NCBI RefSeq assembly: GCF_001704635.1
Contig: NZ_MAXF01000124.1
Coordinates: 1 to 40,607, forward strand
Source: Streptomyces sparsogenes
GTDB lineage: Bacteria; Actinomycetota; Actinomycetes; Streptomycetales; Streptomycetaceae
Direction: 5' to 3'
DNA: 40,607 nucleotides
Shown: positions 24,970 through 32,605 of the stretch, in pieces
Layout of the letters: the number at the start of each line of letters is the position of its first letter
Numbering within the stretch: position 1 is the stretch's first letter
Position numbers and translations under genes: made by a program
The notes under the pieces: generated by a model
Databases searched by the model: none
Told to the model about the DNA's origin: nothing
The model's input: only the letters and a program-made list of their open reading frames with translations

Positions 24970-26652
24970 TCACTTGTACATGGTCTGGTTCATCGTTCCG
25001 GGGGCGTACGCGTCCGGGTCCACCCAGACGTTGATCAGCGACGGCTTGCCGGACTCGCGGGCGCGCCGCAGGGCCGGGCCGATGTCCGCCGGGTCGCGGA
25101 CCTCCTCGCCGTGGCCGCCGAGCATCCGCGCGAACTGGTCGTACGGCACATCGCCCAGGGTGTTGCCGACCCGCTCGCGCCCCTCGCCGTACTTGGCCTT
25201 CTGGCCGTAACGGATCTGGTTCATCGAGGAGTTGTTGCCGACGATGCCGACGAAGGGGAGGTCGAAGCGGACCAGCGTCTCGAAGTCCCAGCCGGTGAGG
25301 GAGAACGCCCCGTCCCCGAAGAGGGCCACGACCTCCTTGTCGGGGCGGGCCTGCTTGGCGGCCATCACGAACGGCACCCCGACCCCGAGGGTGCCCAGCG
25401 GCCCCGGGTCCATCCAGTGGCCGGGCGACTTGGGCTGCACCACCTGGCCGGAGAAGGTGACGATGTCGCCGCCGTCACCGATGTAGACCGAGTCCTCGGT
25501 GAGGAAGTCGTTGATCTCGCTGACCAGCCGGTACGGATGGATGGGGGAGGCGTCCGAGCGCAGCTGCGGCAGCCTCTTCCCGAGCGCGGTCTGCTCGGCG
25601 GCGCGCAGCTCGTCCAGCCACTCCTTGCGCTTGCCCGCGCCCCCGTCGATGCGGCCCGAGGCGGCCTGGGTGACGGCCGACAGGACCAGCCCGGCGTCGC
25701 CGACGATGCCGAGGTCGATGTCGCGGTTCTTGCCGACGGTGCGGTAGTCGAGGTCGATCTGGACGACCGTGGCGTCGGGGGAGAGCCGCTTGCCGTAGCC
25801 CATCCGGAAGTCGAACGGGGTGCCGACGATCACGATCAGGTCGGCGTTGGCGAAGGCGTAGCGGCGGGAGAGCTGGAAGTGGTGCGGGTCGCCGGGCGGC
25901 AGCGTGCCGCGCCCCGCGCCGTTCATGTACGCGGGCACGTTCAGCGTCCGCACCAGCTCGATGGCCGCGTCCGTGGCCCGGCAGGTCCACACCTGGCTGC
26001 CGAGCAGGATCGCCGGCTTCTCGGCCCGCACCAGCAGGTCGGCCAGTTTCTCGACCGCCTCGGGGTCCCCCGACGTGCGGGTGGAGGCCCGGTACTTCCC
26101 GGCCTCGGGGACCCGGGCCTTGGTGACCGGGACCTTGGCGTCCAGGACGTCGCGCGGGATCTCCAGGAAGGAGGGCCCCGGCGCGCCGTGGAAGCACTCG
26201 CGGAAGGCCATGGAGACCATGTCGGCGGCGCGGGCGGTGTCCGGGACGGTGGCGGCGAACTTGGTGATCGGCGCCATCATGTCCACGTGCGGCAGGTCCT
26301 GGAGCGACCCCATCTTGTGCTGGGTGTGGGCGCCCTGGCCGCCGATGAGCAGCATGGGGGACTCGGCGCGGAAGGCGTTGGCGACGCCGGTGACCGCGTC
26401 GGTGGTGCCGGGTCCCGCGGTGACGACCGCGCAGCCGGGCTTGCCGGTGATCCGGGCGTAGCCGTCGGCGGCGTGGGCGGCCACCTGTTCGTGGCGTACG
26501 TCGATGACGTCGATGCCCTCGTCGACACAGCCGTCGTAGATGTCGATGATGTGGCCGCCGCAGAGGGTGTAGATCACGTCGACCCCCTCGGCTTTGAGTG
26601 CCTTGGCGACCAAGTGCCCGCCGGAGATGAGTTCCTGGCTGTCGTCGGGCAT
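24970..26652 (-). CDS. ThDP-dependent enzyme, candidate oxalyl-CoA decarboxylase/2-hydroxyacyl-CoA lyase
   Basis: The 560-residue protein has the three-domain plan of the acetolactate synthase/oxalyl-CoA decarboxylase superfamily: catalytic Glu55 in VRHEQVAAHAADGYAR, and the ThDP motif GDGAFSLTGWDFETLVRF ending with VGNN. As first gene of the frc operon it should decarboxylate oxalyl-CoA to formyl-CoA and CO2. However, where the Oxalobacter enzyme has GDYEEMDQ, this one has GSLQDLPHVD, closer to 2-hydroxyacyl-CoA lyases. An acetolactate synthase-like role is a remaining alternative. The promoter region carries ATTGCATACAGT 63 bp upstream. Confidence 0.72.
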   Translation of the reverse strand: MPDDSQELISGGHLVAKALKAEGVDVIYTLCGGHIIDIYDGCVDEGIDVIDVRHEQVAAHAADGYARITGKPGCAVVTAGPGTTDAVTGVANAFRAESPMLLIGGQGAHTQHKMGSLQDLPHVDMMAPITKFAATVPDTARAADMVSMAFRECFHGAPGPSFLEIPRDVLDAKVPVTKARVPEAGKYRASTRTSGDPEAVEKLADLLVRAEKPAILLGSQVWTCRATDAAIELVRTLNVPAYMNGAGRGTLPPGDPHHFQLSRRYAFANADLIVIVGTPFDFRMGYGKRLSPDATVVQIDLDYRTVGKNRDIDLGIVGDAGLVLSAVTQAASGRIDGGAGKRKEWLDELRAAEQTALGKRLPQLRSDASPIHPYRLVSEINDFLTEDSVYIGDGGDIVTFSGQVVQPKSPGHWMDPGPLGTLGVGVPFVMAAKQARPDKEVVALFGDGAFSLTGWDFETLVRFDLPFVGIVGNNSSMNQIRYGQKAKYGEGRERVGNTLGDVPYDQFARMLGGHGEEVRDPADIGPALRRARESGKPSLINVWVDPDAYAPGTMNQTMYK

Positions 26653-26714
26653 GGCGATGCGCGTCCCTTCGTCGGGGGTGGGGGTGCGGTCTCGCGTGTC
26701 TCACATGGAGGCAG

Positions 26715-26726
26715 ATTGCATACAGT
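26715..26726. promoter_or_regulatory. Candidate GntR operator in the divergent ThDP-enzyme/sucC promoter
   Basis: ATTGCATACAGT at 26715-26726 matches the motif at 16513 and, on the other strand, 18956. It lies 63 bp before the ThDP enzyme gene and 123 bp before the sucC-like gene, so one site could control both arms. The 196-bp intergenic region is otherwise free of genes. Confidence 0.55.
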
Positions 26727-26848
26727 CGACGTTATGCGGTATGAACATTGTTATCCCGCATCGACTGATCGATGTCCAGGGGGCGTTCGGCAAGGGTTTG
26801 ACCAAGCGCTGCGACCGGGCCGCTGCGACCCGGACCGAAGGAGCGGGC

Positions 26849-27970
26849 ATGGACCTGTTCGAACATCAGGCACGGCAACTCTTCGAGCACTACGGCGTGT
26901 TGGTGCCACGGGCGGAGGTCGCCGACTCGGCGCCCGAGGCCCGCGCGGCCGCCGAGCGGCTGGGCGGCCGAGTCGTCGTCAAGGCGCAGGTGAGGGCCGG
27001 GGGACGGGGCAAGGCGGGTGGCGTCAGGCTCGCCGCCGACCCGGTGGCCGCGTATCTGACCGCGCGTCAGATCCTCGGCATGGACATCAAGGGGCACACC
27101 GTCCACCGCGTGATGGTGGCCGAACCGGTCGAGATCGAGCGCGAGTTCTATCTCGGCTACGCCCTGGACCGCGCCGCCGGCCGCTTCCTGGCCATCGCCT
27201 CCGCCGAGGGTGGCATGGAGATCGAGGAGGTGGCGGCGCGCCGCCCCGAGGCGGTGGCCCGGATCCCGGTGGACCCGGACGAGGGCGTCACCGACGCGAA
27301 GGCCGCCGAGATCGCCGCGGCGGGCGGGCTGCCGGCCGAGGCCGCGCCGACCGTGCGCCGCCTGTGGCGGGTGCTCACCGAGCAGGACGCGCTGCTGGTC
27401 GAGGTCAACCCGCTGGTGAGGACGCGGGACGGGGCGATCGTCGCGCTGGACGGCAAGGTCACGCTGGACGACAACGCGCGCTTCCGCCGCCCGCGCGCGT
27501 ACGCGGCGGACACCGCCGATGACCCGCGGGAGGCGGAGGCGGCGGCCAAGGGCCTGAACTACGTCAAGCTGGACGGCCACGTGGGCGTCATCGGCAACGG
27601 CGCCGGCCTGGTGATGTCCACCCTGGACGTGGTGGCGAGCCGCGGCGCCCGCCCCGCCGACTTCCTCGACATCGGCGGCGGCGCCTCGGCCGAGGTCATG
27701 GCGGGCGGCCTCGCGCTCGTCCTCGGCGACCCCGACGTACGGTCGGTGCTCGTCAACGTCTTCGGCGGCATCACCGCCTGCGACGCGGTGGCCGAGGGCA
27801 TCGTCCGCGCCCTGGACACCGTCACCCTCACCAAGCCGCTGGTCGTCCGGCTCGACGGCAACAGCGCGGCACGCGGCCGGGCCATCCTCGCCGCGCGCGC
27901 CCATCGGCTCGTACACCAGGCGGACACCATGGACGGCGCCGCCGCGCGGGCCGCCCACCTCGCGGCCTGA
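26849..27970 (+). CDS. sucC: Succinyl-CoA synthetase beta subunit paralogue
   Basis: The 373-residue protein has an ATP-grasp domain (MDLFEHQARQLFEHYGV, VVKAQVRAGGRGKAGGV) and the ligase-CoA domain (DFLDIGGGASAEVMAGGL, VNVFGGITACDAVAEGI). EVNPLV gives the metal-binding Asn. It joins a carboxylic acid and CoA using ATP or GTP, together with the alpha subunit encoded 13 bp downstream. The start has AAGGAG six bases upstream. Located divergent from the oxalate operon and sharing its promoter region, it may be specialised for another dicarboxylate such as oxalate, malate or malonate. The housekeeping copy should be elsewhere. Confidence 0.92.
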   Translation: MDLFEHQARQLFEHYGVLVPRAEVADSAPEARAAAERLGGRVVVKAQVRAGGRGKAGGVRLAADPVAAYLTARQILGMDIKGHTVHRVMVAEPVEIEREFYLGYALDRAAGRFLAIASAEGGMEIEEVAARRPEAVARIPVDPDEGVTDAKAAEIAAAGGLPAEAAPTVRRLWRVLTEQDALLVEVNPLVRTRDGAIVALDGKVTLDDNARFRRPRAYAADTADDPREAEAAAKGLNYVKLDGHVGVIGNGAGLVMSTLDVVASRGARPADFLDIGGGASAEVMAGGLALVLGDPDVRSVLVNVFGGITACDAVAEGIVRALDTVTLTKPLVVRLDGNSAARGRAILAARAHRLVHQADTMDGAAARAAHLAA

Positions 27971-27983
27971 GGAGGCTCACGGC

Positions 27984-28895
27984 ATGGCAATCTTCCTCAC
28001 CGAGCACAGCAAGGTCATCGTCCAGGGCATGACCGGCGCGGAGGGCAGGAAGCGCACCCGCCGGATGCTCGCCGCCGGCACGAACGTCGTCGGCGGCGTC
28101 AACCCCCGCAAGGCCGGGACACGCGTCGCCTTCGACGACCGTACGGTGCCCGTCTTCGGCACCGTGGCGGAGGCGGTGGCCACCACCGGCGCGGACGTGA
28201 CCGTCGTCTTCGTCCCGCCGCCGCACGCCAAGGCCGCGGTGACCGAGGCCGCCGACGCCCGGATCCCGCTCGCCGTCGTGATCACCGAGGGCATCCCGGT
28301 CCACGACGCGGTCGCCTTCCAGGCCCACGCCCGGGCCCGCGCCACCCGGATCATCGGCCCCAACTGCCCCGGCCTGATCTCCCCCGGCCGGTCCAACGCG
28401 GGCATCACCCCCGCCGACATCGCCAAGCCGGGCCGGATCGGCCTGGTGTCCAAGTCCGGCACGCTGACCTACCAGCTCATGTACGAGCTGAGCGACATCG
28501 GCTTCTCGACCTGCGTCGGCATCGGCGGCGACCCGATCATCGGCACCAGCCACATCGACGCCCTGGCCGCCTTCGAGGCCGACCCCGACACCGACCTGAT
28601 CGTGATGATCGGCGAGATCGGCGGCGACGCCGAGGAGCGGGCCGCGGACTTCATCAAGGCCGACGTCACCAAGCCGGTCGTCGGCTACGTGGCGGGCTTC
28701 ACCGCCCCCGAGGGCAAAACCATGGGCCACGCCGGAGCCATCGTGTCCGGCTCCTTGGGCACCGCCCGCGCCAAGAAAGAGGCGCTGGAGGCCGCCGGCG
28801 TACGGGTCGGGGCCACCCCGACGGAGACGGCCGAGCTGGTGTTCGCCCTTCTGGCGGACACCGGTGATGCGGCCCGCCACCGGTCGGGAAGGTGA
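27984..28895 (+). CDS. sucD: Succinyl-CoA synthetase alpha subunit paralogue
   Basis: This 303-residue protein has the CoA-binding Rossmann domain (VIVQGMTGAEGRKRTRRML), IGPNCPGLISPG, VSKSGTLTYQ and the phosphorylated His249 in KTMGHAGAIVSGS. It pairs with the beta subunit upstream to make acyl-CoA. Canonical SucD has GxTGxxGTFH near the N-terminus; here GAEGRKRTRRM replaces the TFH part, which suggests altered substrate or CoA interaction. GAGGAGG lies upstream of the ATG. Its stop overlaps the start of the aldehyde dehydrogenase gene. Confidence 0.9.
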   Translation: MAIFLTEHSKVIVQGMTGAEGRKRTRRMLAAGTNVVGGVNPRKAGTRVAFDDRTVPVFGTVAEAVATTGADVTVVFVPPPHAKAAVTEAADARIPLAVVITEGIPVHDAVAFQAHARARATRIIGPNCPGLISPGRSNAGITPADIAKPGRIGLVSKSGTLTYQLMYELSDIGFSTCVGIGGDPIIGTSHIDALAAFEADPDTDLIVMIGEIGGDAEERAADFIKADVTKPVVGYVAGFTAPEGKTMGHAGAIVSGSLGTARAKKEALEAAGVRVGATPTETAELVFALLADTGDAARHRSGR

Positions 28896-30445
28896 TGAGG
28901 ATGGCAGCCACCCTCACCCTCAAGCCCGGCACCGCCTGGGCCGACGCCTGGCAGCGCAGCCGGGCCGCCGCGCCCGAGGCGTTCCAGGACGACCGCGTCC
29001 GCAACCTCTGGGACGGCCGCTGGCACGACGACGGCCACCCGCTCCCCGCGACCACGCCGATCGACAGCACCCCCATCCCCGGCCCGCCCCGGCTGGACGC
29101 GGCCCCCGCCCGCCAGGCCGTACGCGCCTCCCTCGACCAGCACCGCGCCTGGCGCCACCTCCCCCTCCCCGAGCGCCGCGCCCGCGTCTCCGCCACCCTC
29201 GACGCGCTCGCCGCCCACCGGGACCTGCTCGCCCTCCTCCTCGTCTGGGAGATCGGCAAGCCCTGGCGGCTCGCCCGGGCCGACGTGGACCGTGCCGTCG
29301 ACGGCGTCCGCTGGTACGTCGAGGAGATCGACCGCATGCTCGAGGGCCGCTCCCCGCTGCCCGGCCCGGTCTCCAACATCGCCAGCTGGAACTACCCGAT
29401 GAGCGTCCTGGCCCATGCCATGCTGGTCCAGGCCCTGGCGGGCAACGCCGTGATCGCCAAGACCCCCACCGACGGCGGCCTCGCCTGCCTCACCCTCGCC
29501 TGCGCCCTCGCCGCCCGCGAGGGCGTCCCCGTCACCCTGGTCAGCGGCAGCGGCGGCGAGCTGTCCGAGGCCCTGGTCCGCTCGCCTGAGATCGGCTGCG
29601 TCTCCTTCGTCGGCGGCCGCGACACCGGCGCCCGCGTCGCCACCGCCGTCGCCGACCTCGGCAAACGCCACATCCTGGAACAGGAGGGCCTCAACACCTG
29701 GGGCGTGTGGAACTTCACCGGCTGGGAGCGGCTCGGCCCGCAGATCCGCAAGACCTTCGACTACGCCAAGCAGCGCTGCACCGCCTACCCGCGCTTCGTC
29801 GTCCAGCGCTCCAGCTTCGACGCCTTCCTCGCCGTCTACCTCCCGGCCGTACGCGCCATCCGCCTCGGCCACCCCCTCGCCGTCGAACACCCGGCCGCCC
29901 CCCTCCCCGACCTCGACTTCGGGCCGCTGATCAACGCCGCCAAGGCCAAGGAACTCGGCGACCAGGTCGCCGAGGCCATCGACCGCGGCGCCGTCCCCCT
30001 CCACCGCGGCGACCTCGCCGCCGGCCACTTCCTCCCCGACCAGGACCGCTCCGCCTACCTGGCCCCGGTCACCCTCCTCAACCCGCCCCCGTCCTCCCCC
30101 CTCCACCACGCCGAGCCCTTCGGCCCCGTCGACACCCTCGTCCTGGTGGACACCGAGGCCGAGCTGCTGGCCGCCATGAACGCCAGCAACGGCGCCCTCG
30201 TCGCCACCCTCTCCTGCGACGACCCCGCCACCTACCAGCGCCTCGCCCCCCAGATCCGCGCCTTCAAGACCGGCCACGGCACCCCCCGCTCCCGCGGCGA
30301 CCGCGACGAGCTCTTCGGCGGCTTCGGCGCCTCCTGGCGCGGCGCCTTCGTCGGCGGCCACCTCCTCGTCCACGCCGTCACCGAAGGCCCCGACCCCGAC
30401 CGCACCCCCGGCAACTTCCCCGACTACCACCTGATGCCCACCTGA
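28895..30445 (+). CDS. Aldehyde dehydrogenase superfamily protein with atypical active-site context
   Basis: The 516-residue protein shows the ALDH fold landmarks: Asn166 in SWNYPMSVLAHAMLVQALAG, FVGGRDTGARVA for NAD binding, Glu262/Glu264 in LEQEGLN, the probable nucleophile Cys295 in AKQRCTAYPR, and EPFGPV near the end. LEQEG replaces the usual ELGGK, and the region before Cys295 lacks GQ. It is coupled to the sucD-like gene; GTG 28892, ATG 28895 and ATG 28901 are possible starts, the last with GGAAGG eight bases upstream. It could oxidise an aldehyde to the acid used by SucCD, for example glyoxylate to oxalate, or act on the acyl-CoA. Both are guesses. Confidence 0.82.
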   Translation: MRMAATLTLKPGTAWADAWQRSRAAAPEAFQDDRVRNLWDGRWHDDGHPLPATTPIDSTPIPGPPRLDAAPARQAVRASLDQHRAWRHLPLPERRARVSATLDALAAHRDLLALLLVWEIGKPWRLARADVDRAVDGVRWYVEEIDRMLEGRSPLPGPVSNIASWNYPMSVLAHAMLVQALAGNAVIAKTPTDGGLACLTLACALAAREGVPVTLVSGSGGELSEALVRSPEIGCVSFVGGRDTGARVATAVADLGKRHILEQEGLNTWGVWNFTGWERLGPQIRKTFDYAKQRCTAYPRFVVQRSSFDAFLAVYLPAVRAIRLGHPLAVEHPAAPLPDLDFGPLINAAKAKELGDQVAEAIDRGAVPLHRGDLAAGHFLPDQDRSAYLAPVTLLNPPPSSPLHHAEPFGPVDTLVLVDTEAELLAAMNASNGALVATLSCDDPATYQRLAPQIRAFKTGHGTPRSRGDRDELFGGFGASWRGAFVGGHLLVHAVTEGPDPDRTPGNFPDYHLMPT

Positions 30446-30602
30446 CCACCCACCGTGACCCCGACCGGCCCCCCACCGGCTCCCAGGCCGCGTCCCCGCA
30501 GGTCGGCGCGGCCCGGGGGCGGGCCCCTTACGCAGGTGAAACGCACTCCAAAACCTTGGTATCGTTGTCCCTGTCGCCGCGGGCAACCGCGGAGCACACC
30601 TT

Positions 30603-30687
30603 GTCCGGGTGGCGGAATGGCAGACGCGCTAGCTTGAGGTGCTAGTGCCCTTTATCGGGCGTGGGGGTTCAAGTCCCCCCTCGGACA
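30603..30687 (+). tRNA. tRNA-Leu (anticodon GAG)
   Basis: The 85-base sequence folds as a class II tRNA. The acceptor stem is GTCCGGG/CTCGGAC (one G-U), the anticodon stem CTAGC/GCTAG holds loop TTGAGGT with anticodon GAG, and a long variable arm (TGCCCTTTATCGGGC) follows. The T arm is GGGGG-TTCAAGT-CCCCC and the discriminator base is A. The 3' CCA is not encoded. A strong terminator follows. Confidence 0.97.
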
Positions 30688-30705
30688 CGATCCACACAGA
30701 CGGAT

Positions 30706-30741
30706 GGCGCGGGCCGTGACCCAAGGGTCACGGCCCGCGCC
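30706..30741. terminator. Perfect 16-bp hairpin after tRNA-Leu
   Basis: GGCGCGGGCCGTGACC (30706-30721) pairs with 30726-30741 around CAAG and is followed by the T-rich GTTGTGTT. It should end the tRNA transcript and, on the other strand, the SRPBCC gene. Confidence 0.88.
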
Positions 30742-30747
30742 GTTGTG

Positions 30748-31296
30748 TTAACCGGCGCGGCCGGGGCCGGGCCTCAGGGCCGCAGCGAGGCCGTTCAACC
30801 GCAGGCGGGTGGCGCCGCGCAGGTGGGGGAGGTCGTGGTCGGGCTCCGCGGAGGCGGTGAGGAAGGCCGCCTGCTCGACCCACCGCAGCTGGGTGCCGGC
30901 GGCCTCCGGGAGCAGTTCGACCGTCACCAACGAGGTCCACCGCGGCACGTCGTCCACGCGGGCCGTGTACGTGTAGACGATCCTGGAGTCCGGGGTGATG
31001 TCGAGGTACCGGGATTCGTACCCGAGCCGTTCCGGCGCCGCGCCGGGAACCGGGAAGAGGCTCGAGGCCGTCTCGCCGCCGCCCACCGTGAAGTCGTTTT
31101 CGTACGACACGTGGCGGCCCGGCAGCTTGGACCAGCGGCGCCGGATGGAGGTGTCGGCGAAGGCCTCGAAGACCGCGCTCGCGGGTGCGGCCAGGTGGAG
31201 ACCGACCGTGAAGGTGTCGTGGCGCACCCCCGGGACCGGGTCGCCGACGTGCCCGTCGGCGGGCGGGTCAGGTGCGGTGGCTTCCGTGGTGGCCAT
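30748..31296 (-). CDS. SRPBCC/AHSA1-like START-domain protein
   Basis: The 182-residue protein has the SRPBCC pattern: TFTVGLHLAAPASAVFEAFA, DTSIRRRWSKL, then VGGGETASSLF and a final amphipathic helix (LNGLAAALR). These proteins form a hydrophobic pocket and bind small lipophilic ligands; no catalytic residues are obvious. It is divergent from the HxlR regulator at 31451 with an inverted repeat between them, the usual pairing for AHSA1-type proteins. The gene ends with TAA directly after the tRNA terminator. Confidence 0.85.
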   Translation of the reverse strand: MATTEATAPDPPADGHVGDPVPGVRHDTFTVGLHLAAPASAVFEAFADTSIRRRWSKLPGRHVSYENDFTVGGGETASSLFPVPGAAPERLGYESRYLDITPDSRIVYTYTARVDDVPRWTSLVTVELLPEAAGTQLRWVEQAAFLTASAEPDHDLPHLRGATRLRLNGLAAALRPGPGRAG

Positions 31297-31340
31297 GCTT
31301 CCCTCAGGTGGCAGTCGCGGATCGGGGCGGGCGCCCCGTG

Positions 31341-31359
31341 GTTACCATCCGTATGTAAC
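31341..31359. promoter_or_regulatory. Candidate HxlR operator (GTTAC-N9-GTAAC)
   Basis: GTTACCATCCGTATGTAAC has inverted arms GTTAC and GTAAC and lies between the divergent SRPBCC and HxlR genes. Related arms occur at 8199-8221 beside the other HxlR gene. Confidence 0.5.
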
Positions 31360-31410
31360 GGGGACGCGGTCGCCACGATCAAGGGCCCGCCGTCACGCAC
31401 TTTGAAGTCA

Positions 31411-31438
31411 GCTACGCACTGGAAGCTACGCACTGGAG
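31411..31438 (+). repeat. 14-bp tandem repeat overlapping the HxlR ribosome binding site
   Basis: GCTACGCACTGGAA (31411-31424) and GCTACGCACTGGAG (31425-31438) are adjacent copies; a third, degraded copy (TCACGCACTTTGAA) precedes them. The last copy runs into GGAGGGG, the ribosome binding site for ATG 31451. Confidence 0.7.
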
Positions 31439-31450
31439 GGGAACAGACCC

Positions 31451-31858
31451 ATGGGCTCCGCGCTGCGTTCCCAACTGGCGGCCGCCGGGGTCGCCCCGGA
31501 GTGCGCGGCGACCATCGAGCTCGTGCGGGACGTGCTCGCGCGCGTCGGCGACAAGTGGACCGTCCTGGTCATCACCGCGCTCGCCGAGGGACCGCTGCGC
31601 TTCACGACCCTGCACCAGCGGATCGCCGGGGTGTCCCAGCGGATGCTGAGCCAGACGCTCCGCTCCCTCACCCGCGACGGCCTGGTCACGCGAACCGCCT
31701 ACGCCGAGGTACCGCCCCGGGTCGAATACGAGCTCACCCCGCTGGGCCGATCGCTCAGCGAATCCGTCGCGCATGTCGTGGGCTGGGTGCGGGAACACCA
31801 GGCGGAGATCGTCCGGAACCGCGAGGTGTTCGCAGGAGACGAGCCCGCGGCGCGGTGA
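31451..31858 (+). CDS. HxlR-type transcriptional regulator
   Basis: The 135-residue protein has the HxlR winged helix: LVRDVLARVGDKWTVLVITA, RFTTLHQRIAGVSQRMLSQT and LVTRTAYAEVPPRVEYELT, with Cys18 just before the domain. It closely resembles the other HxlR protein of this window in the wing region. The divergent SRPBCC gene is its likely target. The ribosome binding site GGAGGGG is eight bases upstream and part of a tandem repeat. Confidence 0.9.
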   Translation: MGSALRSQLAAAGVAPECAATIELVRDVLARVGDKWTVLVITALAEGPLRFTTLHQRIAGVSQRMLSQTLRSLTRDGLVTRTAYAEVPPRVEYELTPLGRSLSESVAHVVGWVREHQAEIVRNREVFAGDEPAAR

Positions 31859-31894
31859 GGCGGGCCGGACGGGGCAGGGGGTAGCGTCAGCGCC

Positions 31895-32401
31895 ATGGAG
31901 ATCAAGGCTGTCGAGACGGGCCGGCTGAGCCTCGTGCCGCTCGCCGTCGAGCACGCGGACGAGATGGCCGAGGTGTTCTCCGACCCGGCTCTGCATGTCT
32001 TCATCGGCGGCGCCCCGCACTCTCCGCAGGCCTTGCGGGCACGGTACGAACGCCTGGTGGCCGGCTCGCCCGACCCCGCCCGGACGTGGTGGAACTGGGT
32101 GATCCGGCTCCGCGAGGAGCAATGTCTGACCGGGACGGTGCAGGCGACGATCACCACCGCGGGGCGCGGCTGTACGGCCGAGGTCGCCTGGGTGGTCGGG
32201 ACCCCGTGGCAAGGGCGCGGGATCGCCACCGAGGCGGCACGAGGGCTGGTCGGGTGGCTGCGGGAGCAAGGAGTGCGGGCGATCCGTGCCCACATCCATC
32301 CGGACCACCACGCGTCCGGTGCCGTTGCCGCCGCTGCCGGCCTGGCGCCCACCGATCACCGGCACGAGGGCGAGATCAGGTGGGAGCTTCCGCCGGCGTA
32401 G
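31895..32401 (+). CDS. GNAT-family N-acetyltransferase
   Basis: The 168-residue protein has the RimJ/RimL-like GNAT layout: RLSLVPLAVEHADEMAEVFS at the start, VAWVVGTPWQGRGIATEAAR as the acetyl-CoA-binding motif A, and IRAHIHPDHHASGAVAAAAG. It likely acetylates an amine on a small molecule or protein N-terminus using acetyl-CoA. It follows the HxlR gene after 36 bp and may share its transcript. The 204 bp after it, before the convergent amidohydrolase gene, show no gene. Confidence 0.87.
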   Translation: MEIKAVETGRLSLVPLAVEHADEMAEVFSDPALHVFIGGAPHSPQALRARYERLVAGSPDPARTWWNWVIRLREEQCLTGTVQATITTAGRGCTAEVAWVVGTPWQGRGIATEAARGLVGWLREQGVRAIRAHIHPDHHASGAVAAAAGLAPTDHRHEGEIRWELPPA

Positions 32402-32605
32402 CCCCGACGGGCGGGCCGCGACCGCTCGGGGCGCGCTCGCCGGCACGCGCGCCGCGTCGGCGGTGAAGGGCTCCAGCACTCCCTCGGCGCCAGGCCGCAT
32501 GAGGGAGCGGCCGCCGCCGGGGGCGCGGGCGGTCGCGACGAGTGAGGGCCGGCCGGGGCGCTTTTCCAGTGGCGGATCTCGACGCCGCGGGAGCGGCGTG
32601 AGCGG

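Noticed and set aside
24970..26652. Simple annotation as acetolactate synthase
   Set aside because: The superfamily match alone would permit it, but the adjacent clear Frc gene and the HACL-like segment make a CoA-ester substrate more likely.
23713..27522. A 1269-residue open frame on the plus strand
   Set aside because: It is antisense to frc and the ThDP enzyme gene and is an artefact of high third-position GC; it shows no domain.
28685..30586. A 633-residue open frame on the minus strand
   Set aside because: It is antisense to the aldehyde dehydrogenase gene, is Gly/Val/Ala-rich and has no recognisable motif.
30603..30687. tRNA-Leu as an integration site
   Set aside because: No integrase gene or duplicated tRNA 3' end was found nearby, so there is no support for an integrated element.
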